From: Kitagawia praeruptora | Taxonomy: Eukaryota > Streptophyta > Magnoliopsida > Apiales > Apiaceae | Assembly (NCBI GenBank): GCA_037693485.1 | Contig: CM075347.1 | Coordinates: forward strand, 150,138,501-150,202,500 | Reading direction: 5' to 3' | DNA length: 64,000 nt | Shown: piece after piece, positions 1 through 9,915 of the stretch | Layout: every line of letters starts with the position of its first letter | Position numbering within the stretch: the stretch's first letter is position 1 | Made by a program: the position numbers and the translations under genes | Notes under the pieces: model-generated | Database searches by the model: none | What the model saw: only the letters and a program-made list of their open reading frames with translations | What the model was told of the DNA's origin: nothing

Positions 1-2
1 AT

Positions 3-2939
3 CTCATCTCCTTAGGCACCCTTGAATCACTAGGGTGTAAGTATTCAGCTGAAGGTGGAGTTCTAAAAGTGTCCAAAGGTGCTCTTGTATTACTAAAGGC
101 AAATAGATCTGGTGGTAGTTTGTATACGCTGCATGGTTCAACTATTTCAGGTTCTGCAGATGTTATCTCATCCACTGATGATACAAATTTGTGGCATATG
201 CGTTTGGGCCACATGAGTGAAAAGGGAATGCAGGTCCTCAACAAGGAAGGAAAACTCGGAAGCCATTGTACCGGTAAGGTTGATTTCTGCGAAAACTGTA
301 TTTTTGGTAAGCAGAAAAAGGTTAGTTTTTCAAAAGGCGTTCATAGAACTAAAGGTACATTGGATTATATCCATTCGGATCTTTGGGGTCCTTCACGAGT
401 TCCTTCTAAAAGAAGATGTCATTATATGCTGACCATTATTGATGATTTCTCAAGAAAGCTCTGGGTTTATTTTCTAAAACACAAAAATGATGCATTTTCA
501 ACTTTCAAGGATTGGAAAACCTTGATTGAAAACCAGACTAGTAGGAAGGTGAAAAGATTGAGAACTGACAATGGTCTTGAATTCTGTTCTACTGAATTTA
601 ATGTTTTCTGCAAAAAGGAAGGTATTGCCAGACACCACACCATTCCAGGGACTCCGCAACAAAATGGAGTTGCAGAACGTATGAACAGAACTATATTGGA
701 GAAAGTTCGTTGTTTACTCTCTCATTCTGGCTTGGGGAAAGAGTTTTGGGCAGAAGCGGCATCCACGGCATGTTATTTGATAAACCGCTCCCCAAACAGT
801 TCACTTGACGGCAATATTCCAGAAGAAGTTTGGTCAGGTAAACCTGTTGATTATTCTAACCTTAGAATATTTGGTTGTCCTGTTTATTCCCATGTGAACG
901 AGGGAAAATTGGAACCTCGTGCGAAAAAATGCATTTTCTTGGGTTATGGTTTAGGGGTCAAAGGTTATCGGTTATATGACCCTGAGTCTAAAAAGGTTTT
1001 GCATAGCCGAAATGTTACATTTAATGAAAATATTATGCTATCTTCTGGAAAAGATGTTGTTGATTCTTCTATAGGTACAAATGATATAGACAGTACCTTA
1101 GAGAAGGTGGAGTTCGAAGTCAAAACTTCAGATGAAGAGGAAAATGTCCCAACTTCCTCCACTCCACAAAATTCCAACGATCAAACTATTGTTGCTGACC
1201 ACAGAAGTCCACAACGTCAACCACAAAGGCGAGGTTTACCACAACCATGGTCTATGGCTCAAAATCTTCCTGAACAGAGACCAAAAAGGATGACTCAAAG
1301 ATACGTTGACCAAAGTGCCAACATTGCTTTTGCATTAGCTGTTGCACAAGAGATTGATGATTCTAATGAGCCCAGAAGTTACTCTGAGGCTATCTCTAGT
1401 ACCGACTCAGCAAGATGGGTTACAGCTATGCAAGAAGAGATTGAGAGTCTTCATAAAAATGATACTTGGGATCTGGTGAAGTTACCTAAGGGTAAGAGAG
1501 CCATCAGTTGTAAGTGGATCTTTAAGAAGAAAGAAGGCATCCCTGGCGTTGAAAGTGCAAGACACAAAGCAAGGTTTGTTGTCAGAGGATTTGATCAACA
1601 TGAAGGCATTGACTTCAATGAGGTATTCTCTCCTGTTGTCCGACATACCTCTATTCGTACATTACTTGCTCTGGTTGCGTTGCATGATTTGGAGTTGGAA
1701 CAGTTAGATGTGAAAACTGCATTTCTTCATGGAAATCTCGAAGAAGAAATTTATATTCATCAACCTGAGGGGTTTATAGTTCCGGGAAAAGAAGACTGTG
1801 TATGCCGGTTGAAGAAGTCTCTTTATGGTCTGAAGCAGTCTCCTAGACAATGGTATACAAGGTTTGATTCCTTCATGATTGAACACGGCTACTCTAGAAG
1901 TAGTTATGATAATTGTGTTTATTTTCAGAAGACATCAGATGGGTCTTTCGTGTACTTGTTGCTCTATGTCGATGACATGTTAATTGCTGCTCGAGATAAA
2001 TCTCTCGTTAACAAGCTAAAAGCCCAGTTGAGTAGTGAATTTGATATGAAGGACTTAGGTCCCGCCAAGAAGATTCTTGGAATGGAGATTAGTAGAGATC
2101 GTCAGGCAGGTAAGCTTCTGTTGTCACAGAAGAATTATGTTTTGAAGATGATCGACAGGTTCAACATGAAAGATTGTAAACCTGTTAATACTCCACTTGC
2201 TGCTCATTTCAAATTATCATCAGAACAGTGTCCACAATCCGAAGAAGGTAAAAGGCGCATGTCACACGTTCCTTATTCTAATGCCGTTGGAAGTTTAATG
2301 TATGCCATGGTGTGTACCCGGCCTGATTTGGCCTATGCTGTTAGTATGGTTAGCAGATTCATGCACAATCCAGGAAAACAACACTGGGATGCAGTGAAAT
2401 GGATTCTTCGTTATTTGAAGGGTTCATCTGATATTGGTTTGGTATTTGATAGACACAGAGCTGATCCCGGAGGCGTAGTTGGATATGTTGATGCTGACTA
2501 TGGTGGTGACTTAGATCGGAGAAGATCTCTTTCGGCTTATATATTTACCTTGTGTGGTTCTGCAATCAGTTGGTATTCTTCATTACAAGCCATTGCGGCA
2601 TTGTCAACCACTGAAGCAGAATACATTGCTGCCACTGAAGGTATGAAAGAGGCTATATGGCTCCGAGGCTTGGTAAGCGAACTTGGTATACAACAAGATA
2701 TTCTGGTTGTATTCAGTGATAGTCAGAGTGCTGTCCATTTAACCAAGAACAGCAAATATCATTCCAAGACCAAGCATATTGATATAAGGCACCACTTTAT
2801 CCGAGATACTGTTGCTGCAGGAAATCTTACTGTCGAGAAGGTTCATACAGCCGATAATCCTGCAGACATGTTAACCAAGCCACTTCCATCAGCTAAGTTT
2901 GATCATTGTCTTAACTTAGCTGGTATCATCCACACCTAA
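3..2939 (+). CDS. Copia pol polyprotein (GAG-pre-integrase, integrase, RT, RNase H), 5' partial
   Basis: The frame is open from base 3, so the first GTG/ATG-like codons are not the true start and the protein continues upstream of the window. Residue numbers below count from the GTG at 69. The integrase zinc-binding part shows H43, H48, C74 and C77 (WHMRLGH, CENC). The catalytic triad is D104 (HSDLWGP), D167 (RTDNGLEF) and E203 (QNGVAERMNR), with the D-35-E spacing of integrases. Reverse transcriptase begins near residue 455 and has its YVDD active site at 633-636. RNase H follows with a GYVDAD motif near 805 and TTEAEYIA. The protein ends ADMLTKPLP..., as copia RNase H usually does. It makes and integrates element cDNA. 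No internal stop or frameshift is visible in the part present. Confidence 0.93.
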   Translation, partial: LISLGTLESLGCKYSAEGGVLKVSKGALVLLKANRSGGSLYTLHGSTISGSADVISSTDDTNLWHMRLGHMSEKGMQVLNKEGKLGSHCTGKVDFCENCIFGKQKKVSFSKGVHRTKGTLDYIHSDLWGPSRVPSKRRCHYMLTIIDDFSRKLWVYFLKHKNDAFSTFKDWKTLIENQTSRKVKRLRTDNGLEFCSTEFNVFCKKEGIARHHTIPGTPQQNGVAERMNRTILEKVRCLLSHSGLGKEFWAEAASTACYLINRSPNSSLDGNIPEEVWSGKPVDYSNLRIFGCPVYSHVNEGKLEPRAKKCIFLGYGLGVKGYRLYDPESKKVLHSRNVTFNENIMLSSGKDVVDSSIGTNDIDSTLEKVEFEVKTSDEEENVPTSSTPQNSNDQTIVADHRSPQRQPQRRGLPQPWSMAQNLPEQRPKRMTQRYVDQSANIAFALAVAQEIDDSNEPRSYSEAISSTDSARWVTAMQEEIESLHKNDTWDLVKLPKGKRAISCKWIFKKKEGIPGVESARHKARFVVRGFDQHEGIDFNEVFSPVVRHTSIRTLLALVALHDLELEQLDVKTAFLHGNLEEEIYIHQPEGFIVPGKEDCVCRLKKSLYGLKQSPRQWYTRFDSFMIEHGYSRSSYDNCVYFQKTSDGSFVYLLLYVDDMLIAARDKSLVNKLKAQLSSEFDMKDLGPAKKILGMEISRDRQAGKLLLSQKNYVLKMIDRFNMKDCKPVNTPLAAHFKLSSEQCPQSEEGKRRMSHVPYSNAVGSLMYAMVCTRPDLAYAVSMVSRFMHNPGKQHWDAVKWILRYLKGSSDIGLVFDRHRADPGGVVGYVDADYGGDLDRRRSLSAYIFTLCGSAISWYSSLQAIAALSTTEAEYIAATEGMKEAIWLRGLVSELGIQQDILVVFSDSQSAVHLTKNSKYHSKTKHIDIRHHFIRDTVAAGNLTVEKVHTADNPADMLTKPLPSAKFDHCLNLAGIIHT

Positions 2940-2984
2940 TCAAGGTGTTCATGGCGAGAAGAGTGTTTTGCTGAATGGTGAGTC

Positions 2985-2996
2985 AAGGTGGAGATT
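2985..2996 (+). other. Polypurine tract of the first copia element
   Basis: AAGGTGGAGATT lies directly before the TGTTGG start of the 3' LTR. This is the usual place and composition of the plus-strand primer of copia elements. Confidence 0.8.
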
Positions 2997-3486
2997 TGTT
3001 GGACGGTGACTCACATTCAAAGTTTGGTGTTGAAAAACTAGAAGCCACAAATCAAAGAAATCATGCTAGTCAAATAAATCATGCCTCTAAATGATGTAAG
3101 GGATGATGTATCTTTGTTCTTCAAAGTGCTATAAATAGGCTCCGGTTGTAACATACCAAAACACACCAAAAACCAAAAACATCATTACACCTCCTCTCTT
3201 ATATTTCTCTCATATATATTTCTCTCTTTCTATATTTCGGGTATAATTATTTAACCCGTAGAGAGTTGTTAACTTGGGCTATTCTCTGTCAGCCTTAGAA
3301 GGAAATATTCTTGTACTCCCATTTTATTATAGTGGATATTTTTGGCTCTCTCGCCGGTGGTTTTTTACCTCTATTCAAAGAGGGTTTTTCCACCTAAAAA
3401 TCCAGGTGTTATTTTTACAGTCTTTATATCATTTCTCTTTAAATCTTTGGTTGAATTATATTGCTTCCGCACTCTAGATCCTAACA
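2997..3486 (+). repeat. 3' LTR of the first copia element (490 bp)
   Basis: It begins TGTTGGACGG directly after the polypurine tract and ends CCTAACA, giving TG...CA termini. A TATA box lies at 3130-3137 and would mark the end of U3. Small ORFs inside it (3274-3533) are chance frames. The partner LTR is outside the window, so age cannot be estimated. Confidence 0.85.
3130..3137 (+). promoter_or_regulatory. TATA box in 3' LTR
   Basis: TATAAATA lies 133 bp into the LTR and is followed by pyrimidine-rich leader-like sequence. It is the likely U3 core promoter. Confidence 0.55.
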
Positions 3487-3960
3487 GTTTAATCATAATT
3501 AAATTATTGTTAACTTGCATTACAGTATTATAAATCAGTTTCAAGTTTCCAGGTAATATTATATGACGGCTTTACGCTTCGAATCGTGGATGAAAATAAA
3601 CCACTAGCTAGTTTTCGAGTAAAATACGCTTGATAATTTTATATTACGTTATTAACAATTATTATAATTTTAAATATTATGACATAAATTTTACAAAAAA
3701 GTTACGTTTAATTGCTACGAGGTCAAACTCAAAACAAATTGTACTATTCGCTTAACTAAAATTATTCTGTACTAAGTGAACACCACGATTATTAAACTAT
3801 CAAATTGTACATTGTCGTTAAATAAAAACACAGCTAATTTGTAACTATTCAAAAATATTTTAATAGACCGTCTTTCAATATAGGCTGAATAATTCAAAAT
3901 CTTATTTAACTAATTTATAGTTTTATTAAATAGTTGATAAACTAATTCATGTTAATATAT
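3487..3960. other. AT-rich intergenic DNA, nothing recognised
   Basis: No coding frame, terminal repeat or RNA gene was seen between the LTR end and the tandem repeat. Confidence 0.6.
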
Positions 3961-4132
3961 GATTGCTACGGATTTGTATGTATTAGAGTATTATTGTTAC
4001 TATAATTATTCCGTTAAGGAAAATGTTATATATCTCAAATTGGTTTGATTGCTACGGATTTATATGTATTAGAGTATTATTGTTACTATAATTATTCCGT
4101 TAAGGAAAATGTTATATATCTCAAATTGGTTT
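3961..4132. repeat. 86-bp tandem duplication
   Basis: Two adjacent copies (3961-4046 and 4047-4132) begin GATTGCTACGGATTT and end CTCAAATTGGTTT. One difference was noticed (TTGTATG against TTATATG), so the duplication is recent. Confidence 0.9.
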
Positions 4133-4169
4133 CATTAAGTATGTCATTTTTGTTACATTATTTTAAAAA

Positions 4170-4363
4170 GGAAAATGTTAACCACAGCCCTTAGGGCTAT
4201 GGTTAAGGTGTTATGTGGTAGTTTTTAATTGGTTCAAGGTTGTGCCCCACTTGCAAAAAAGTATGTGCCCCCATGCATTCACATAAATCATCCAATAAAA
4301 ATCCACCACATGGCAAAAATTAGTCCTTAAACATAGCCCTAAGGGCTGTTGTTAACAGGACCC
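4170..4363. mobile_element. Mutator-type MITE (194 bp)
   Basis: The ends are inverted repeats sharing the core ACAGCCCTTAGGGCTATG inside TGTTAAC. Both sides are flanked by TTTTAAAAA (4161-4169 and 4364-4372), a 9-bp target-site duplication typical of Mutator elements. There is no coding capacity, so it is non-autonomous. Confidence 0.75.
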
Positions 4364-4372
4364 TTTTAAAAA

Positions 4373-5249
4373 TAAATTTGGAGTATGTAGCATTAATCCT
4401 CCATTAATTAGAATGCATTTCATTGGTGAAGTGAGAACTCGTTTTACGCAAATTCAGAAAATGCCAAAATGGATTATTTTCGTAAACTAGCTCACACCAC
4501 ACTCAAATATTTCAGGTTCGATCCATTTTTCCTGAAATTTAGTGTGCAAAACATGGGATCGATAAAATATCCATTTTGCTCCTAAACATGTGGACTGCCA
4601 TTTTATTCTATTACAAAATCGTACCAAAATGCTGATTGAATTCAAAGTTATGATATAGTCATGGAATAGAAGTCCAGATCCCGCTCGTAAGAGTATACAA
4701 TTAATTAAATTTGATTACGATGATCTCGCTCGAATGTTTAAATATAAATTTTAACAAATATGTATGCGAAATAATTATATAAATGTTAGGGTCTTCATCA
4801 TAATATGATATATTTAAAAATGAATTATAGAGTGATGATCATATTTTATACCAAATTTTAAAAATGTGATTAAATTTTCATGTTCGCAAATTAACGATCA
4901 CTTTTTTTTTGAAACTGATTAATGACCGATTTTAATTTTCACATTTTAAAAGAGTACCTCCCGCTAACTTTTTTTTTAAAAAGAATAGCTATATTTTGAT
5001 CCACCTTCTTTAAAATTGGTTCCGTTTCATGTTCAAAATATGCGAGAACCATTCTTTTGAAAGACGAAAATAAAATTTGAACATTTTTTTACGAATTTAA
5101 AATTTAATCAATTTTTTTAAAATTAATGTAAAATATGATCATTATTCTGTAATTTACTCTATATTTAAATACTCAAATTGAATTCGAAATCATAATTTTA
5201 CTCGTAAGAGTTGAACAATTGAATTATTTGGAAATCATTATTCTACTAA
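4373..5249. other. AT-rich intergenic DNA, nothing recognised
   Basis: No ORF of note, terminal inverted repeat or RNA gene was seen in this stretch. Confidence 0.55.
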
Positions 5250-5500
5250 TAACGTGGTCGGGGTCTTGGCTTTTCTAGGAGAGGTCAAGAGTTCTGTTGG
5301 GCCGCGCACACTCATTAACTTCACATTATTATGATATTGTCCGTTCTAGGCCGTGGCGACGTCCGCACAGATTTGTTTTTGGGCTCTTTCCAAAAGACCT
5401 CACACTAATGGAGTTGTTTTTGCTGCTTATATTTAATATAATTCTTCTTTATCTTATCGATGTGGGACTTGGGTTGACACCCACTCTACAAGTTTGATTC
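5250..5500 (+). mobile_element. TRIM-like LTR remnant
   Basis: The run ATGATATTGTCCG, then a GC-richer part, AAAGACCTCACACTAATGGAG and GATGTGGGACTTGGGTTG resembles, from memory, the terminal repeats of plant TRIM retrotransposons (miniature, non-coding LTR elements). Boundaries are approximate and no partner repeat was found nearby, so it may be a solo terminal repeat. A 66-residue ORF inside it (5297-5497) has no recognisable domain. Confidence 0.4.
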
Positions 5501-5612
5501 CTAGCTTGTGTTCAAATATAAAAAAAAAATAAAAATTGTCGAACTGATTTCGAAATCACAATTATTTTCGAATTTCAATATAGACAAATATCTACGCAAA
5601 TATAAACTTGTT

Positions 5613-6000
5613 AGAGCAAGGCCAATGGTTGTGCTGAAATAGATGAAGCTATTGCTATAATATAACACCAAAAAGTGGTTTTTGCTGCTAAAATAATAAC
5701 ATGTCTCCAATGGTTTGTGCTATATCTTGTTTCATATTTAACTAACTTTTCATGTACCCCACATTTTTAAATATAAATTTAATTTTACTACCCAACTTTG
5801 GCACTCACTTTTTTAACTTTTTATATTCCTCACTCACTTTTTATCTTTTTGGGATATTTCAAAATATAGCTCAATGCTATAATTTTTGCTATTTTAGCTC
5901 AAACTATAGAACATCATTGGATTTCAATATTCAATATTTTGTATTTGGTACTATAATATAATTATAGCACAAGATATAGCATACCATTGCACTTGTCCTT
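5613..6000. mobile_element. MITE-like element with imperfect terminal inverted repeats
   Basis: The left end (AGCAAGGCCAATGGTTGTGCT) and the reverse complement of the right end (GGACAAGTGCAATGGTATGCT) match imperfectly. The interior is AT-rich and non-coding. The target-site duplication is not clear, so the family is unassigned. Confidence 0.5.
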
Positions 6001-6026
6001 ATCTACTAGAATAGAGTTTATTAGTA

Positions 6027-6667
6027 CTAGCTCATAACCCGTGCAAAACACGGGTTACTTTTAATTTTTTATAATTTATTTATAATATAATATAATATTA
6101 TAAATATTAATTTAAATATGTTATTGATTCGAACCTTACATCTTTATATATAATAATTTTTAGTATTAAATATAAATTAATATGTTATTGGCGGGAATTG
6201 AACCTTGAACCCCTGCATATAACAATTTTTAGTATTGTTATATCTAACGGTCATGATCTATTTGAGTTGCTGATCTAACGGTGATAAATGAGGGATAACC
6301 AAAAATGGGGATAACCAAAAAAGGGGTAACCAACTACAAATTATACTTTTTTTATAATTTATTAATAATATAATATAATATTATAAATTTTAATTTAAAT
6401 ATATTATTGATTCGAACCTTACATCTTTATATATAATAATTTTTAGTATTAAATATAAATTAATATGTTATTGGCGGGAATCGAACCTTGAACATCTGCA
6501 TATAACAATTTTTAGTTTTGTTATATCTAACGGTCATGATCTATTTGAGTTGCTGATCTAACGGTGATAAATGAGGGATAACCAAAAATGGGGATAACAA
6601 AAAAAGGGGTAACCAACTACAAATTATACCCTATTTTGCTTATTATAATATAGTATAGAAGTATAGA
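6027..6667 (-). mobile_element. Short non-autonomous Helitron (641 bp)
   Basis: Read on the minus strand it starts TCTATACT after an A and ends CTAG before a T. A hairpin made of ACCCGTG...CACGGGT lies about ten bases inside the 3' end. These are the terminal features of Helitrons, rolling-circle elements that insert between A and T without target-site duplication. It has no ORF. Its interior is an internal tandem duplication. Confidence 0.65.
6065..6629. repeat. 283-bp tandem duplication inside the Helitron
   Basis: Two diverged copies are offset by 283 bp. Both contain TTATTGATTCGAACC, TTGGCGGGAAT and CTAACGGTCATGATC in the same order. Confidence 0.85.
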
Positions 6668-6783
6668 TTATATTATAAACTTTGTCATATATGGACGTGC
6701 ATCGCAGCTAAAGCTGGGAACCTATTTTTCTATCAAGTCATTCATAAATGAACACCAGCAATTAGCATTACAATAGAGTACTT

Positions 6784-7032
6784 TTTTTTTTTTTTTGACA
6801 AAATGCAAATTCATATCATTAAGATAAAACAAGTCTAGTCGGGACAAAACCCCCAACTGACAATGCAATCAGGTTGATAAACAATAAACGAGCTAAACAA
6901 ATAGCCGCATTGTTTCCAGACTGCTTAACAAACTGAATCCAAGGATTCTTGAAACTGAAAATGAATACAAAGTCTTCTCGAGTAATCCGGCCTACATCAG
7001 TCCCGAAAATGTTGGCTTCACAATTGACCTTC
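6784..7032 (-). mobile_element. 5'-truncated LINE insertion
   Basis: The plus strand starts with a T run, which is a poly(A) tail on the minus strand. The segment is flanked by a perfect 14-bp target-site duplication, ACAATAGAGTACTT (6770-6783 and 7033-7046). It keeps only the last part of the LINE reading frame, as expected from incomplete target-primed reverse transcription. Confidence 0.8.
6819..7032 (-). pseudogene. LINE ORF2 C-terminal RNase H-like fragment
   Basis: About 70 residues are open to a stop at the 3' end of the truncated LINE. The stretch with FVKQSGNNAAICLARL resembles the C-terminal RNase H-like domain of plant LINE reverse transcriptases, where a motif of the type R-x-x-N-x-x-A-H-x-L-A is usual. 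Here the histidine position reads I-C-L. Nothing upstream is left, so no function is expected. Confidence 0.55.
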
Positions 7033-7149
7033 ACAATAGAGTACTTAAGTGGAAGGAATGGAACTTTTTTGTGACTAGGATGTTTAACTGGGCATTAAAT
7101 AACTTAATATTTCCAAATGTGGTAAAACAGTGTCAAAATCACGGATTAA

Positions 7150-7533
7150 GAGCATTTCCAATGGGAGAGACTAGTTAGGTAAAATTCAAAATTAATTATC
7201 ATAAATAATAATTATAAAGAATGTGTAAAAAAATTGCACTCCAATGGGACAAAACCCTTATCTATAATTATAGATAATCTCTTGATGTTGGCTATATTTG
7301 TCGAACCTCTAGAGACCTGTAGTGAATTGCCACATCATTTATTTCTATATTAAAATTATATATTCCATTAATAACAACTTGAAATATTAATTACATACCA
7401 TTTTTAAAATATAGTCAATCATTATAGCCAATACCATCGGAACACAATGTCTTACAGGATTGACAAATTTTACATAATCAATATTTTATGTAATTTAGCC
7501 AATCATTTTTAGCTAACGCCATTGGAGATGCTG
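7150..7533. mobile_element. MITE-like element
   Basis: The ends GCATTTCCAATGG and, reversed, GCATCTCCAATGG form a terminal inverted repeat around a non-coding AT-rich interior. No clear target-site duplication could be read. Confidence 0.5.
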
Positions 7534-7961
7534 TAAGAAACTAATTGCGACTCTTAATGACCACACTTAAGTTACTAACACATGGAACCTCGTGTTTCCA
7601 ACTGTTCCAAATTAATGGGTTGTCTTATCTCTGCCAATTACGTAAATTTTATATTTTAATAAAAAGATTAAATTAAAAGAAAGATTCACTAGTACAAAAA
7701 CTGCATTTGAAGTCTTTCGATTTGTTGCTGATCCGAGTTGGATTTTGGATACTAACTAGTGTTGTTCTATTTTACTACTATAGAAATTGTAATGTAACAC
7801 ATGATGTGATGACTTGATTTTAACTTCAATGATAATAATTATTATTAAGAATTTTTGGATGTTAAAATTATTATAAAGCATTTTATTGTCAATTTGCATT
7901 TTTACTTTATGCATGAGCTCTAGCCTTTAGTGTTTAAGATGTATAAAGTGCTTAAGATGTA
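7534..7961. other. Intergenic DNA, nothing recognised
   Basis: AT-rich sequence without ORFs, terminal repeats or RNA features. Confidence 0.5.
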
Positions 7962-7966
7962 TAAAC

Positions 7967-9391
7967 TGTTGGGAATTATGACTAAAATAGCAACATAGAG
8001 GCAGTTATATATCGTATTTAACAAGTCCAGGCCAAGCATACAATTAGCGAAACAAAACACGAAGGTAAAACACATGCATGTCAGTAACTGATAGAACAAA
8101 GAGAAGGCAGAAAACATACCAGTAGCCATAGCTATATCAGTATGTAGAACAAGTAAAACAAACAGTTGAGTCGTCAGGATTTGCTAGAAAGCCTGACTGT
8201 TCTTGAAGAGATAATTGCCCCCACTTACAACTGTGTTGGGATGCTTGCAACACCTCTCCCAGGATAAAACAGCTCCGAGTATAGTGATCACAGCAATCAG
8301 AATACTCAACTTCGACTAGCACCTCAGTCGCCAGAAAACCCTAAGTAAAATATACTATAACAGGAGGAGAACAGAGAGTGTAGAGAAGACAAGAGAATGT
8401 GGGGTGTGGTCTGTATATTCAGTGTGTACAGTGTGTCACAATCAGTAGCTTAGGTCTCTATTTATAGGAGAGACCAAACGTAACTGATGCCACCCAATTA
8501 ATTTTGTAACTGCCGATTTACATTTAATAAAATGAAACGGCTGATTTAATAAAATCAAAACGGTTGATTTAATAAATCGTAACTGTTACGTTATATTTAT
8601 CCACACATATCAGTTTTTATTTTAATTATACGAATATATATATATCATCAAATTCTGACCCAACATCAGGATCTGATCCATCAGGATTTTTCGTCCGTCA
8701 GGATCTGATGTCCATCAGTATTTGATCATTCATCAGTATTTGATACCGTCAGGACTTGAGGTCCATCAGTATTTGATCCAGCATCAGGATCTGGTAGTAC
8801 CTTCAGGATTTCATCAGGACTTGGCCCATCAGTATTAGATGTCTGACCAGTTACTGATTTATTCCAAGTACTGATCCCAATATATATATATATATTCTAA
8901 TTAAAATATTATTCAATCACAGAAATAAAATCCCTCGCCCAGGTCGCCTCGCGTACGCGAGACGCCGAGACATTCGCCCAAATCGCCCTTCGACCGAGCC
9001 GACCCGAGTCGAGACGAGACGAGACGAGACGTGGCGTGGCGTGGCGGGCGGCGGCGCGCGTGTGTGTGTGTGTGTGCGCGTGGAGCACACAGTAACACCA
9101 TGCACCATCATACACCTTAGTAGTTGTACACTACCCATGTGTGTGATTCTATATAAAGCCAACAACCCCCTTTATTCATTTCAATGTGGGACAAATACAC
9201 ATTCTCATTTCAAGCTTATTCAAGCTACTAACTTCAACTCCATTTCTCTATGGGTTTCACTAAGAAAATTACTTAGACCCATATATGAAAATTTAAGTCC
9301 TCATAACAAGGAACAATTTCCAATCGTTAAAATCCGGAATTAACATCAAGAACATAAAATACTTATGCTCTAAAAACTCCATTTTCTAACA
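7967..9391 (-). repeat. 3' LTR of the second copia element (1425 bp)
   Basis: On the plus strand it begins TGTTGGGAATTATG and ends TTCTAACA. It holds a TATA box on the minus strand near 8457-8470 (plus-strand CTATTTATAGG), a cluster of CATCAG-type repeats at 8660-8845, and a CpG-rich part at 8930-9085 with GACGA and GT short repeats. ORFs in it (for example 9041-9343) recur in the other LTR and are not genes. Confidence 0.93.
8660..8845. repeat. CATCAG/CTGATG repeat cluster in U3
   Basis: About a dozen variants of CATCAGTATTTGA and CATCAGGATCTGA lie in less than 200 bp. In the element's own orientation they read CTGATG and stand upstream of the TATA box. The other LTR has the same cluster near 15017-15203. 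Confidence 0.7.
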
Positions 9392-9402
9392 ATCCCCCAC
9401 AA
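9392..9402 (-). other. Polypurine tract of the second copia element
   Basis: On the minus strand a purine-rich run (TTTGTGGGGGAT) touches the start of the 3' LTR. This is the expected place of the plus-strand primer and fixes the orientation. Confidence 0.75.
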
Positions 9403-9915
9403 ATCCATATAGAAATGTTACAGGTTTCTCATCATGACTTGTTTTTCAGAGTCGGTACCCTTCCGGGTTTGAACCCTCCTAAGTCCCCTACTTCAATGAT
9501 TACCGGATTCAGATGGAATGTTTCACCTTGAATCTTAATCCGTTTGGTGTAACCATGTTCCATAGACGACGACAAGTCAAAGGCTATGGTGCCAATCTAC
9601 GGCTTTGAGACATTAATGGTCTTGTCTCGATCCTGTTCGTCGAATGTTTCAAGGAATAACCCTTCCCTCTAATTGCGACCACACAATTACATTCGCTTAG
9701 CTGGGCATCTCCAGAGATGTACTGCAATCATCTCGTCAAATGACTTGACCCCATTCAGAGTTATAATAACTCTTGCTATCTAGCAGTATCAGTACCTTCT
9801 AGGTTTTCAGGGGATAGACTCAGATACATCAGTATCAGCTATGTAGCAAAGGTACTACCAATTCATCCTTACAGCTTGTTATTACCACATTGAATACACT
9901 TCAAGGGATCTCCTC

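Larger units (their letters stand above)
1..3486 (+). mobile_element. Ty1/copia LTR retrotransposon, 5' part outside window
   Basis: The order integrase, reverse transcriptase, RNase H, polypurine tract, LTR is that of a Ty1/copia element read on the plus strand. The 5' LTR, PBS, Gag and most of the protease lie before the window. The right end is the LTR end at 3486 (TG...CA). The target-site duplication cannot be tested because the left end is missing. The pol frame is open to its stop at 2939, so the copy may be fairly young. Confidence 0.93.

Noticed and set aside
9041..9343. 100-codon plus-strand frame in the copia LTR (also 15375-15668)
   Set aside because: It lies antisense in the LTR, includes simple repeats, and appears only because both LTRs are similar.
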